From contig NZ_FOKY01000008.1 of the NCBI RefSeq assembly GCF_900112165.1, forward strand, positions 1 to 39,106: DNA of 39,106 nucleotides, read 5' to 3'. The notes beneath the pieces are model-generated. The model was given only the letters and a program-made list of their open reading frames with translations. It had not been told where the DNA came from and searched no databases. How positions within the stretch are numbered: position 1 is the first letter of the stretch; every line of letters begins with the position of its first letter. Positions 1 to 7,813 of the stretch are shown in pieces. Both the position numbers and the translations under genes were made by a program. The stretch is from Brevinema andersonii (GTDB taxonomy: Bacteria > Spirochaetota > Brevinematia > Brevinematales > Brevinemataceae).

Positions 1-68
1 CCTATTGTTTTATTATAACATAGGCTGTTTTTTTGTTAAGCTTTTATTTTTTCTCAAAAATAGAATCA

Positions 69-103
69 ATAACCCTCTCTCAAAAGTATCGAGAGAGGGT
101 TAT
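69..103 (-). terminator. Hairpin terminator after the D12 methyltransferase
   Basis: A perfect 13-bp stem (69-81 with 91-103; core CCCTCTC/GAGAGGG) closes a 9-base loop. On the minus strand it is followed by a T-rich stretch ending in TTTTT. The methyltransferase stop codon at 100-102 lies inside the upstream arm, so the hairpin most likely ends that transcript. Confidence 0.75.
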
Positions 104-789
104 GTTGTTTTTGCCGATCTGTTTAATTTTTTTTGTGTGTGCAGGGGGCTGGTGATGACGAGCTCGGGGGTGTTGGGGTGTTTTTTGGAATTGGCGAGGC
201 CGGAGTATTTGACGGTTGCCTCGGTGATGTGGAAGTCCTTGTAAAGCTCGCGGATAACGGAGTGGTCGCCGTAGGAAAGCATCCAAGTCGCTTTGGAATT
301 TTTGAGGAGTTCGGAGAGCAGAACATGCCACTCGACTCCGAAGTTGATGCCCGGGTAGACGTTTTCTGCTCCGAAGTACGGAGGATCGAGGTAGAGAAAA
401 GTATTTTCCTGGTCCCAGCGTTTGATGCATTTTTCAAAAGATTCGTTTGAGATAGCGAGGTTTCGGAAACGCTCGCGGAGTTCGGATATTTTTGATATTA
501 AAGTTTGCGCGCTGTTGAGGACTTCGAATGCATAAGACGTTCCCTGACCCGAAAAACTCCAGCCGTATTTAATCAAAGTGCCGGCGGCTTTCTGGATGTC
601 GGTGAGATGGAGTGTGTCTTTGTATAATAAAAGCCACGCAATCCCGCCGAATACTTCGACACAGTGTTGAATTTTTCTGTTTTTCATAGGAATATCCTGC
701 TCGGGGATCAGGGCTGCGAGGGTTGGCCGGAGTTTGGACTTGCCGACCATCCATCCAAAGGGCGCGTTGAGGGGTTTGTTTTTTGTTAT
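100..789 (-). pseudogene. D12-class N6-adenine DNA methyltransferase, internally shortened and lacking a normal start
   Basis: Family: Dam/D12 class enzymes methylate adenine N6 using S-adenosylmethionine and are common in prophages. Seen: FGWMVGKSKLR (the FGWxGGKSKL start of the family), VEVFGG, then the catalytic DPPY in FLYLDPPYFG, and a TPELVITSPL end typical of the C-terminus. After YKD the sequence jumps directly to the TDIQKAAGTLIKYGWSF segment. The roughly 40-50 residues that normally lie between (the YNDxN region) are missing, leaving about 229 residues against a usual 260-280. The first ATG (748-750) lies inside the conserved FGW-GKSKL block. An AAGGA ribosome site stands before an ATA codon at 789-787, which would restore the conserved N-terminus. 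The region is clearly richer in G+C than its neighbours, so transfer is likely. Probably non-functional, though translation from ATA cannot be excluded. Confidence 0.8.
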
Positions 790-796
790 GTTTTCT

Positions 797-962
797 TCCT
801 TAAGTTTAATAAGGTTATGGAGCGTTCAGGCAAGATGTAGGTTCTTCAGATCTCAGATGTCGCTGGTTTTCTCTCTTAAATTACCTCTTAAGATCGTTAA
901 CGTTTAGCTTCGTTCGGGTGCCAAACTAAACTTATAATAGTGCCAAATCAAACTTCTCTTAA
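797..962 (-). repeat. 166-bp repeat, copy 1 (leader/promoter of the D12 gene)
   Basis: Read on the minus strand, this segment aligns without gaps to the plus strand of 38759-38925 with 26 differences that I counted by eye (about 84% identity). Near its start are two direct copies of TTTGGCAC, 22 bp apart, with TATTATAAG between them. That arrangement looks like a promoter with paired operators. The repeat ends at the AAGGA ribosome site of the methyltransferase, so here it forms the gene's upstream region. Confidence 0.8.
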
Positions 963-1103
963 CAACATGATAAACTGCTGCTTTAACAGTTCTGGATCAT
1001 TAAAGTCCGGCTGATTAGTAAAATCGTTTTTTGCTGCATCTCCTGAAAGAAAATTTAAAAAGTAATCGAAAATAAACGTTTTTTCCTGTAAAAGATCTCT
1101 CCA
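948..1103 (-). pseudogene. C-terminal remnant of an unrecognised gene ending inside the 166-bp repeat
   Basis: A minus-strand reading frame of about 50 codons runs from just after an in-frame TGA (1104-1106) to a TGA at 948-950. It has no start codon. The peptide begins WRDLLQEKTFIFDYFLNFL and ends in ELLKQQFIMLLREV. It is low-complexity enough in codon choice to be real coding sequence, but I do not recognise the family. The last codons are shared with the repeat, so the repeat begins within or at the end of this gene. It may be the tail of a phage or DNA-metabolism gene upstream of the methyltransferase. It is broken at the 5' side. Confidence 0.4.
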
Positions 1104-1197
1104 TCAGCATTATAACATATGATAAAATTTTTTCTATATTTGATATCTTTGATTTGGATGCTTATATTTTATTTAAATAGTTTCAGAGGAGGGATTC

Positions 1198-2001
1198 ATG
1201 CCTGCAAACAGTAAAAAAATAGGGCGTATTGCACTGCTGACGATGGCGACAATTGTTTTTTTGGGAAGCCTTTACATTAATTATGCAAACGTCCATGCAA
1301 ACAATCACTTAAAATATGGTATATCCAATATTTCCGATAAATATATTAATCTTTTGACTCCGGCGGGATTTACGTTTGGGATATGGGGTATTATTTATGT
1401 TTTTGGGATGTTTTCACTGGGCTTGTGGTGGACAATGATGTTTCAAGCTCCTGGTGCTGCGTTTCCGGGGCAAAAAAAATCAATTATAATCTTCACTTTT
1501 GCAGCGATTTTTAATTCGTTATGGGTTATTGTCTGGATTCAGGATAAAATTCTACTTTCGTGGGTGATGATGTTTATTCTCCTGATTCTTCTGGCTGTGG
1601 AATTTTTCCTTACTCACAAAACGCAGTCTAAATATAAAATGACTTCTTATCTCTTTTTCAACACTTATTTCGGTTGGATTACTGTCGCTTTTGCCGTGAA
1701 TACTGTGGTAGCTTTGGTTGCGCTAGGATGGCAGCCTATGGATATTGAAGGCCAATATATTACAGTACTGATACTTCTCATGGTTTTTGGGCTAGCGTTT
1801 TACATGCTGTGGTTTGAGAAAAATTATCCGTTTGCTCTTGCTGTTATTTGGGCTTTTTTCGGAGTATATATGAAACACCGAAAAATTCCTGGCTCTTATC
1901 CCATTGTTACTAACTCATTACTAATTCTTTGGCTTGTTCTGATGGGAATAACAATTTACAGGGTTACTGATAAATATAGAAATTACCAGGATAATTTTTA
2001 A
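1198..2001 (+). CDS. TspO/MBR-like multi-pass membrane protein
   Basis: A 267-residue, strongly hydrophobic protein with about seven to eight membrane segments and no cleavable signal. The LLTPAGFTFGIWGIIYVFG segment near residue 50 matches the signature of a TspO-related tryptophan-rich membrane family (LFTPAGFTFSIWGxIY). Tryptophans recur at helix ends (LWW, LWVIVWI, LWFEKNYP). TspO relatives bind tetrapyrroles or sterols, but this longer branch has no established substrate, so the function stays open. Start: ATG at 1198 after a strong AGAGGAGGG site. The gene stands alone, between a foreign patch upstream and a terminator 6 bases downstream. I saw no convincing promoter upstream. Alternative: an uncharacterised permease-like membrane protein. 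Confidence 0.7.
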   Translation: MPANSKKIGRIALLTMATIVFLGSLYINYANVHANNHLKYGISNISDKYINLLTPAGFTFGIWGIIYVFGMFSLGLWWTMMFQAPGAAFPGQKKSIIIFTFAAIFNSLWVIVWIQDKILLSWVMMFILLILLAVEFFLTHKTQSKYKMTSYLFFNTYFGWITVAFAVNTVVALVALGWQPMDIEGQYITVLILLMVFGLAFYMLWFEKNYPFALAVIWAFFGVYMKHRKIPGSYPIVTNSLLILWLVLMGITIYRVTDKYRNYQDNF

Positions 2002-2007
2002 GTTATA

Positions 2008-2041
2008 AAAATATGGACGGTAGCAGTGCCGTCCATATTTT
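2008..2041 (+). terminator. Rho-independent terminator after the TspO-like gene
   Basis: Perfect 13-bp stem AAAATATGGACGG / CCGTCCATATTTT around an 8-base loop, starting 6 bases after the stop codon. The A/T-rich lower stem supplies the T tract, and the symmetry could make it work in both directions. Confidence 0.85.
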
Positions 2042-2204
2042 GAAAGAGGTTCCGGAGGGGAGATTGGCTGAAAAATTTTATTTGATCCCGCCATCCGAAA
2101 CAGGGATTTTTGTTAATTACTTGATAACTAATTTTCGTCCTGCTGGGTTTAAACTTTAGGATTTTACAAATTTTTTCTTTTTTAGAATAGTTTTTCGAGC
2201 GTGC

Positions 2205-2232
2205 TTGACTTTAATTTGTTGTTTGTTATAAT
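2205..2232 (+). promoter_or_regulatory. Promoter of the CoA-transferase
   Basis: TTGACT (2205-2210), 16-bp spacer, TATAAT (2227-2232). It lies about 78 bases before the chosen start of the CoA-transferase. Confidence 0.75.
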
Positions 2233-2309
2233 ACGAGAGAGCCTGGATAGAGAAGATCTAACATGCTAATTGTAGTTTGAAAGTAAATATGTTTTATAGA
2301 GGGGCTATT

Positions 2310-3866
2310 ATGAGGGTTCAATTTATCTCCGCAAAAGAAGCGGTCTCCCATATCAAAGACAATGATATTGTTGCTGTTGATGGTTTTATTGGTGCCGTTG
2401 TACCTGAAGAAATCTTACAAGCTATTGAAGAACGTTTTGTATCGACAGGAGAACCTAAAAATTTGACTTTTGTATATGCTGCAGGCGTCGGCGACGGAAA
2501 AAATCGCGGCATGAATCACGTAGCTCGTGAAGGTCTAGTGAACCGTGTCATTGGTGGCCATTGGGGCTTGGCTCCCAAAATGGTTCAACTGGCAGTGGAT
2601 AATAAAATCGAAGCTTATAATCTGCCTCAAGGTGTGATTTCTCATATGTTTCGTGACATTGCTTCCAAACGTCCTGCTACTATTTCGCTCGTTGGACTGG
2701 GAACTTTTGTTGATCCCGAACTTCAAGGTGGAAAGATTAATGATATCACCAAAGAAGATATTGTTTCCAAAGTCAATATTTTAGGTCAGGAATGTTTATG
2801 CTTCAAACTTTTCCCGATTGACGTTGCTATTGTCCGGGGCACATATGCTGATAAAATGGGCAACATTTCACTGGATAAAGAAGCTCTCACTGTTGAAGTG
2901 TTATCAGTTGCTATGGCTGCCAAAAATAGTGGAGGTATTGTTATTGTTCAAGTTGAGTCCGTTGTTGAAAATGGAGCGATCGATCCTAAAATGGTCAAAA
3001 TTCCTGGGATTTTTGTCGATTATGTGGTAGTTGCCGAAAAACCTGAAGATCATATGCAGACTTTTGCAGAAGTTTACAATCCGTCGTTTGTCAAAAATAA
3101 TCCGGAACTTGAAATCCCGTTTACTCCTATTCCTCTAGATGAGCGAAAAATCATTGCACGACGGTGTGCAATGCTTCTCAATCGTTCTATGTCTAACATC
3201 AATTATGGGATAGGTATGCCAGAAGGTATTGCTTCGGTGCTGCATGAGGAAAATCAAGAAATGTACTTTACTTCCAGCGTCGAGCCGGGAGCTATAGGTG
3301 GAACACCGCTTGGTGGTTTGAATTTTGGTGCTTCGTTGTCTCCTCAAGCTATTATCGATCAGCCATATCAGTTTGATTTCTATGATGGTGGCGGTTTAGA
3401 TATAGCATTTTTAGGGCTTGCTCAATGCGATCAATTTGGAAACATTAATGTATCGAAGTTCGGACCGAAAATTGCTGGTTGCGGTGGTTTTATCAACATT
3501 ACTCAAAATGCAAAAGAAGTTGTATTTTGTGGTACTTTTACAGCGGGTGGCCTGGAAGTTGCGATAAACAACGGGAAACTTCAAATTATTCAGGAAGGCC
3601 GAAATAAAAAGTTCCTGCAGCATGTCGAACAAATAACTTTCAGTGGAAAAAATGCATTGCTTGCCAATAAAAAAGTCACTTATGTTACAGAACGTGCTGT
3701 TTTTGTGCTTGTGGAACAAGGATTAATGCTTGTTGAAATTGCTGACGGTATTGATCTGGAAAAGCATATTCTTGGTCAAATGGAGTTTAATCCCATTATT
3801 GCAGATAATCTCAAAATAATGGATATTAAGCTGTTTCATGAAGAAAAAATGGATCTTAAGTTTTAA
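2310..3866 (+). CDS. Acyl-CoA:acetate/3-ketoacid CoA-transferase, fused alpha and beta subunits
   Basis: Transfers CoA between short-chain acyl-CoAs and free acids such as acetate or acetoacetate, in the cytoplasm. The N-terminal half (from VQFISAKEAVSHIKDNDIVAVDGF) is the alpha-type CoA-transferase domain. The second half, from about residue 290, is beta-type with YFTSSVEPGAIGG, whose Glu is the expected catalytic residue, followed by GGLNFGAS. The length of 518 residues fits the fused YdiF/PCT-like class. Start: ATG at 2310 has an AGAGGGG site; an upstream in-frame TTG at 2277 has none and would add residues outside the domain. It sits in the same stretch as a GntP-type permease (4914), which suggests uptake and activation of a short organic acid; that link is inference. 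No truncation seen. Confidence 0.88.
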   Translation: MRVQFISAKEAVSHIKDNDIVAVDGFIGAVVPEEILQAIEERFVSTGEPKNLTFVYAAGVGDGKNRGMNHVAREGLVNRVIGGHWGLAPKMVQLAVDNKIEAYNLPQGVISHMFRDIASKRPATISLVGLGTFVDPELQGGKINDITKEDIVSKVNILGQECLCFKLFPIDVAIVRGTYADKMGNISLDKEALTVEVLSVAMAAKNSGGIVIVQVESVVENGAIDPKMVKIPGIFVDYVVVAEKPEDHMQTFAEVYNPSFVKNNPELEIPFTPIPLDERKIIARRCAMLLNRSMSNINYGIGMPEGIASVLHEENQEMYFTSSVEPGAIGGTPLGGLNFGASLSPQAIIDQPYQFDFYDGGGLDIAFLGLAQCDQFGNINVSKFGPKIAGCGGFINITQNAKEVVFCGTFTAGGLEVAINNGKLQIIQEGRNKKFLQHVEQITFSGKNALLANKKVTYVTERAVFVLVEQGLMLVEIADGIDLEKHILGQMEFNPIIADNLKIMDIKLFHEEKMDLKF

Positions 3867-3891
3867 ATTAGGAAATTAATTAAAGTTTAGC

Positions 3892-3920
3892 TTGCAAATT
3901 ATCTTATAATCTGTTATAAT
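3892..3920 (+). promoter_or_regulatory. Promoter of the small lipoprotein gene
   Basis: TTGCAA (3892-3897), 17-bp spacer, TATAAT (3915-3920), 33 bases before the lipoprotein start. A second TATAAT (3905-3910) lies inside the spacer. Confidence 0.65.
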
Positions 3921-3952
3921 ATATTTATCATATGGTTGATTTGGGAGAGTCT

Positions 3953-4396
3953 ATGAAAAGGTTTTTGATATTTTTTGTTTTTGGATTAGTAGGATGTGAT
4001 ATTATGAGTATTATTCCTGGAGGTGATTTTAATAGTGGTGAGCAAATACCAGAAATAGATCCGGAGCAAGTGAAACTCAATGAAGCGTTTCTAAAAAATG
4101 TAGCAGGAAATTGGACTAATCATTCGGCTACTATTATGAGTCCTGTTGTTTATACTATGACAGATGATGGGCATTTCTTTTTTACAAATTCACAAAATTC
4201 TGGTTCGTTTACATTGCAAACGAATGGTAGTTTTTATGCTGCTCAAAGTGAAATAACGGCTATATTTAGCAATGAAAATAAGAAATTTTTTGGTTTTCGA
4301 ATGAAGGATGGTAATCTCGGAGTTGAATCTAAAGCTTATAATATTCCTAATAAAGCTAATTCATCAATGGGTTATGTTATGTACTTTAGAAAATAA
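3953..4396 (+). CDS. Small secreted lipoprotein, function unknown
   Basis: 147 residues starting MKRFLIFFVFGLVGC. The short basic and hydrophobic signal ends in a lipobox (LVGC), so the mature protein should be lipid-anchored at Cys15. The ATG at 3953 follows GGGAGAG; an in-frame upstream start at 3932 lacks a site and would spoil the signal peptide. The mature part (AGNWTNHSATIM, YTMTDDGHFFFTN, SGSFTLQTNGSFYAAQ) looks like a small beta-rich domain, but I do not recognise a family. A decayed tandem paralogue with the same segments follows immediately (4416-4890), showing a local duplication. Confidence 0.75.
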   Translation: MKRFLIFFVFGLVGCDIMSIIPGGDFNSGEQIPEIDPEQVKLNEAFLKNVAGNWTNHSATIMSPVVYTMTDDGHFFFTNSQNSGSFTLQTNGSFYAAQSEITAIFSNENKKFFGFRMKDGNLGVESKAYNIPNKANSSMGYVMYFRK

Positions 4397-4415
4397 ACAA
4401 ATAAGGTAGAAAAAG

Positions 4416-4890
4416 TTGGTAAAATTTATAGTTTTATGTTTTATTGGCTTATTTATATCATGTTCTGCACTGGTTAATTCTATACCAAATAATGATACTG
4501 CTACAGAACAAAATTCATTGAATCCACCTCAAATGGTTTTTGATAACCCAATTAATACAGCATTTCTGGCAAATGCAGTGGGTTCTTGAACCAACCGTTC
4601 AACTGCACTTTTTGTTAGCTATAAAAATGACAGATGATGGATATTTCTTTTTTTACAAATTCAACAACTACGAGTAGCTCATTTACATTGCGAACAAATT
4701 ATATTTTTTATTGTGCTCTAGAGGCCCAGAAAGATATATTTATTTCTAATGATAATGATCCTAATAAATTCTCTACAATACAAGGGTGTCAGACTTTATA
4801 GCGGTTAATTGGCAATAGAAGGTAAATCCATATACCAACCCAAAAGAGGCTAATTCATCGATTGCTTATACGCTTTATCTTCGAAAATAA
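4416..4890 (+). pseudogene. Decayed tandem copy of the 3953 lipoprotein gene
   Basis: A TTG-initiated frame gives VKFIVLCFIGLFISC, a signal peptide with lipobox, then NTAFLANAVGS matching NEAFLKNVAGN of the intact upstream gene. An in-frame TGA follows where the parent has a Trp codon. Beyond it the matching segments (KMTDDGYFFFTN, SSFTLRTN, NSSIAYTLYLRK-like end) are split over several frames, so frameshifts have accumulated. The stop TAA at 4888-4890 aligns with the parental end. It lies between the intact lipoprotein and the GntP permease and probably makes no product. Confidence 0.75.
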
Positions 4891-4913
4891 AAAATTTAAA
4901 ATGTGAGGAGCTT

Positions 4914-6272
4914 ATGAGTGTCTTATTTATTGTTATTCCTATTGTATTGTTAATTTATCTTGCTTTTAAGGGGTGGCCTATGTTAATTTTAGGTCCTTTG
5001 CTTGCGATGTTAGTTGCTTTATTAACTCAAGATATGCCGGCTCTCTATGCTCTAACAGGTCCGTTTATGAAAACTACAGCAGGATATATTGGCTCATATT
5101 TTCCTATTTTCTTGACGGGTGCCATTTTTGGAAAAATTATGGGAGATACTGGAGCAGCAACTTCCATAGCAATAGGTATTTCAAGAACTTTAGGTGTTAA
5201 ACATGCAATACTAGCTACAGTTGTTGCGACAGCTCTGCTTACTTATGGTGGAGTATCGTTGTTTGTGGTCGTATTTGCAGTATATCCTATTGGAGTCGCT
5301 TTGTTTCGTGTAGCTGATGTCCCTAAACGTCTTCTACCGGGAGCAATTACCTTAGGTGCATTTACTTTTTCAATGACAGCATTACCAGGTAGTCCTCAAT
5401 ATCTTAACTCTATGCCTAATAATTACTTGGGAACGGATATTTATGCTGCGCCTATTTTGGGGATAGTTGCTAGTATTATTATGTTATTTTCAGGAGTTGT
5501 GTGGCTGCAATTTAGGGCTAAATCAGCAAACAAAAATCATGAAGGTTTTGGAGAAGTATCTTTAGGTCAAGAAAAGTTTTCGCTTGAAGCCAAACAAAAT
5601 ATTCCTTCTTTTTTCATATCTATTATTCCTATTTTATTGGTTATTGTGCTGAACTGGCTTTTAGTATCTGTCTATTTTGTAGATACTTCAGTACGTGCTC
5701 GGTATGCTGAGTTTGGTGGTGTTGATGGAAACTGGCCAGTAACGATTTCGTTGTCGTTTGCTATTGTTTTGTCTTTTGTCATTTATAGAAAATATATTCC
5801 TAATTATCTTGAATTACTAAGCTTAGGTGCTCATGGATCATTAGCTCCGATTTTTAATACGGCTGTTATTGTTGGTTTTGGTGGAGTTATTAAGTTTACT
5901 ACGGCTTTCGAGCTATTTAAAGCATGGGTGATTAATTTACCTATTGATGGTTTATTTAAGGTAGCACTTTCTTCTACATTAATTGCAGGTATTGTAGGAT
6001 CATCTTCTGGAGGTATTGGCATTGCTTTGGAAGCACTGTCTACGGATTTTTTAGCAATGGATATTCCACGTCCTGTTATTCATAGAATTTTATTAATTGC
6101 TTCAGGAGGGTTGGATTCATTGCCACATTGTGGTGCTGTAGTAACAGTATTAGCTATCTGTGGAATTAGCCATAAAAAAGGCTATCTTGATATAGGAATG
6201 GTAACTATGGTTTTTCCTGTTCTGGCTTGTATAGCCGTGATTTTGCTTTATTTGTTCACAGGAATATTCTAA
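4914..6272 (+). CDS. GntP-family permease (gluconate/hydroxy-acid:H+ symporter)
   Basis: 452 residues with about 12-14 membrane segments and no cleaved signal, the usual size for GntP. Family marks: the N-terminal LILGPLLAMLVALL helix, GPFMKTTAGYIGSYFPIFLTGAIFGKIMGDTGAA, TALPGSPQYLNSMP, and the conserved C-terminal GGLDSLPHCGAVVTVLAICG. Members import gluconate, 3-hydroxybutyrate or related acids with protons. The substrate cannot be read from sequence. The nearby CoA-transferase (2310) makes a short-chain hydroxy or keto acid attractive, as inference. Start: ATG after GTGAGGAGC. No truncation. Confidence 0.9.
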   Translation: MSVLFIVIPIVLLIYLAFKGWPMLILGPLLAMLVALLTQDMPALYALTGPFMKTTAGYIGSYFPIFLTGAIFGKIMGDTGAATSIAIGISRTLGVKHAILATVVATALLTYGGVSLFVVVFAVYPIGVALFRVADVPKRLLPGAITLGAFTFSMTALPGSPQYLNSMPNNYLGTDIYAAPILGIVASIIMLFSGVVWLQFRAKSANKNHEGFGEVSLGQEKFSLEAKQNIPSFFISIIPILLVIVLNWLLVSVYFVDTSVRARYAEFGGVDGNWPVTISLSFAIVLSFVIYRKYIPNYLELLSLGAHGSLAPIFNTAVIVGFGGVIKFTTAFELFKAWVINLPIDGLFKVALSSTLIAGIVGSSSGGIGIALEALSTDFLAMDIPRPVIHRILLIASGGLDSLPHCGAVVTVLAICGISHKKGYLDIGMVTMVFPVLACIAVILLYLFTGIF

Positions 6273-6286
6273 TTCATAAAATATGC

Positions 6287-6315
6287 TTGACAAGAAGAGA
6301 AAGATTCGGTATAAT
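6287..6315 (+). promoter_or_regulatory. Consensus promoter of the zinc-ribbon protein
   Basis: TTGACA (6287-6292), 17-bp spacer, TATAAT (6310-6315). Transcription should start near 6322. An ATG at 6324 would then be almost leaderless, so the ATG at 6336, preceded by GGAGGG, is the better start. Confidence 0.85.
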
Positions 6316-6335
6316 CTAATAGTATGGAGGGTCTA

Positions 6336-7070
6336 ATGGAGCATCTAGATCGAACAAAAGCAATGATTGCATGGCAAGACTTATATAGAACACAAAGAAA
6401 TATCTTAGCAACTTACGAAGAAGAAGAAAAAAAATTAGATAAATTATATATTGAGTTAAATCATAATAAAAAAGTAAAAGATGATTTTTTAAATCAGAAA
6501 GATGCTTTAGAAGCAAAGATTTTAGCTGAAAATACCAAATTAGAATATATAATTAATCAAATTGCATCGATGGAATCAGAACGCGACAATCTTAAAATGG
6601 CTCGTCAAATTAAATCTTGGGAAAAAGATATGGAAAAGCATATCCAAGATCGTGAAGTAGTAGAAGCACAATATTTTTATGATAAGTCAAAATTAGGTGA
6701 TATTAATCAATATCTAGAAGAATTAAATGAAAAAATTACAAATACACAATCAGAAATTTTACATATAGAAGAAATTCTAAATTCTGTTAAAGCTCAAACT
6801 GCTGGTGAAAGGCAACAAATAGAAACACAGATAAAAGAAATAGCTTCGAAATTTGATACTCATTTTGTTGAATATTTTGAACGCCTTCTTTTAAAAAATA
6901 AAGGTGCTGTAATGTCTTTAATAGAGAAGGATGCTTGTTCAGAATGTAATATACAATTACCATCCTCATTTTGTGGAGGACGAGAAATGCAAGATAAAGA
7001 AGATGCTTCCTTATTACAATGTCCAAATTGTTTTTGTTATCTATATGATCTTGAAATTTATGAATATTAG
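6336..7070 (+). CDS. Coiled-coil protein with C-terminal C4 zinc ribbon (CT398-like)
   Basis: 244 residues. From about residue 15 to 160 nearly continuous heptads rich in Glu/Lys/Gln form long antiparallel coiled coils. The end carries a zinc ribbon with two Cys pairs, CSEC near residue 200 and CPNC near 228. This is the layout of the bacterial family with a C4-type zinc ribbon related to chlamydial CT398, whose members act as scaffolds for nucleic-acid or secretion-related machinery; the exact role is unresolved. Lysine-rich and soluble, with no signal peptide. It stands alone, with its own consensus promoter and a hairpin downstream. Confidence 0.75.
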   Translation: MEHLDRTKAMIAWQDLYRTQRNILATYEEEEKKLDKLYIELNHNKKVKDDFLNQKDALEAKILAENTKLEYIINQIASMESERDNLKMARQIKSWEKDMEKHIQDREVVEAQYFYDKSKLGDINQYLEELNEKITNTQSEILHIEEILNSVKAQTAGERQQIETQIKEIASKFDTHFVEYFERLLLKNKGAVMSLIEKDACSECNIQLPSSFCGGREMQDKEDASLLQCPNCFCYLYDLEIYEY

Positions 7071-7132
7071 CTTTGATTTTTCAGGATCTACTATGAATTA
7101 AATATAGACAATAGATGATATATCGTTATTAG

Positions 7133-7163
7133 AAGATATGCTTTTTTGGGAAAAGCATATCTT
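7133..7163 (+). terminator. Perfect 13-bp hairpin downstream of the zinc-ribbon gene
   Basis: AAGATATGCTTTT (7133-7145) pairs exactly with 7151-7163 around a 5-base loop. It lies 62 bases after the stop codon and probably ends that transcript, although only a weak T-rich tail follows. Confidence 0.55.
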
Positions 7164-7739
7164 GTTGGTTTATGTAGATATAAGATCAATAGATTTTTTA
7201 GATTTAAGAAGATAAGCATAAACTAGAGTTGGTGATGAGGCATGTTATTTATGCTGAAAGGATATTATTTATTAACTGTTCAATATTTAATAATTCTGTT
7301 CATTAATAGTTAAATTTTTTCAAAATAACAAATTTTTAAAATAAGATACAGATTTTAAAAATTTGTTATTTATTGTTTTATTAATAATTTAAATAATATA
7401 TGATTAAGAAATTTTTTGATATTTTTCAAATCGGAATTATTTTAATTTTTATGAGATTTTCACCAAAATAAATATTAAAAGTTTTTTATTAAGATTACTA
7501 TATCTTAATAAAATTTTGAATTAAAAAAAAGAAATTTGCTTTTGTGTTATCTTTGGAAAATAAAAAACTCCCCTATTCTCATAATATTGATGATTTTTAA
7601 CTGAAAATGATATAAGTGCATGGGATCCTATAGGTATTAAAAATAATGCCATTTGATCGTTAGAAATACTTATTATATTCTTAAATTTAGATCTTATTTT
7701 ATGATGATATACTATTTAAATTTAATTTTAAATAGGTTC
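7164..7739. other. AT-rich intergenic stretch with no intact gene
   Basis: No open frame with a start, ribosome site and coding character was found. It contains a strong hairpin at 7323-7371. Around 7600-7690 a plus-strand peptide fragment reads SAWDPIGIKNNAI and then hits stops. That resembles the W-D-P-I-G motif of small uncharacterised proteins, so a decayed gene may lie here. Confidence 0.4.
7323..7371. repeat. Perfect 19-bp inverted repeat
   Basis: 7323-7341 (AAATAACAAATTTTTAAAA) is exactly complementary to 7353-7371, with an 11-base loop. It is unusually long for a terminator and is not next to any intact gene end. It could be a terminator of a lost gene or a small mobile hairpin. Confidence 0.7.
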
Positions 7740-7768
7740 TTGACAAAAAAATCAGAATTTTTCATACT
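7740..7768 (+). promoter_or_regulatory. Probable promoter of the broken MATE gene
   Basis: TTGACA (7740-7745), 17-bp spacer, CATACT (7763-7768), 46 bases before the MATE start codon. The -10 element is weak. Confidence 0.45.
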
Positions 7769-7813
7769 AAATAACTCTCTAAACTGTTCATCCAGAAAAC
7801 TATGAGGTTAATT

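Noticed and set aside
80-450. Several other reading frames over the D12 methyltransferase
   Set aside because: These are shadows caused by the higher GC content. Only the frame with DPPY and FGW-GKSKL carries family motifs.
2277-2309. Upstream TTG start for the CoA-transferase
   Set aside because: No ribosome site, and the added residues fall outside the domain; the ATG at 2310 has AGAGGGG.
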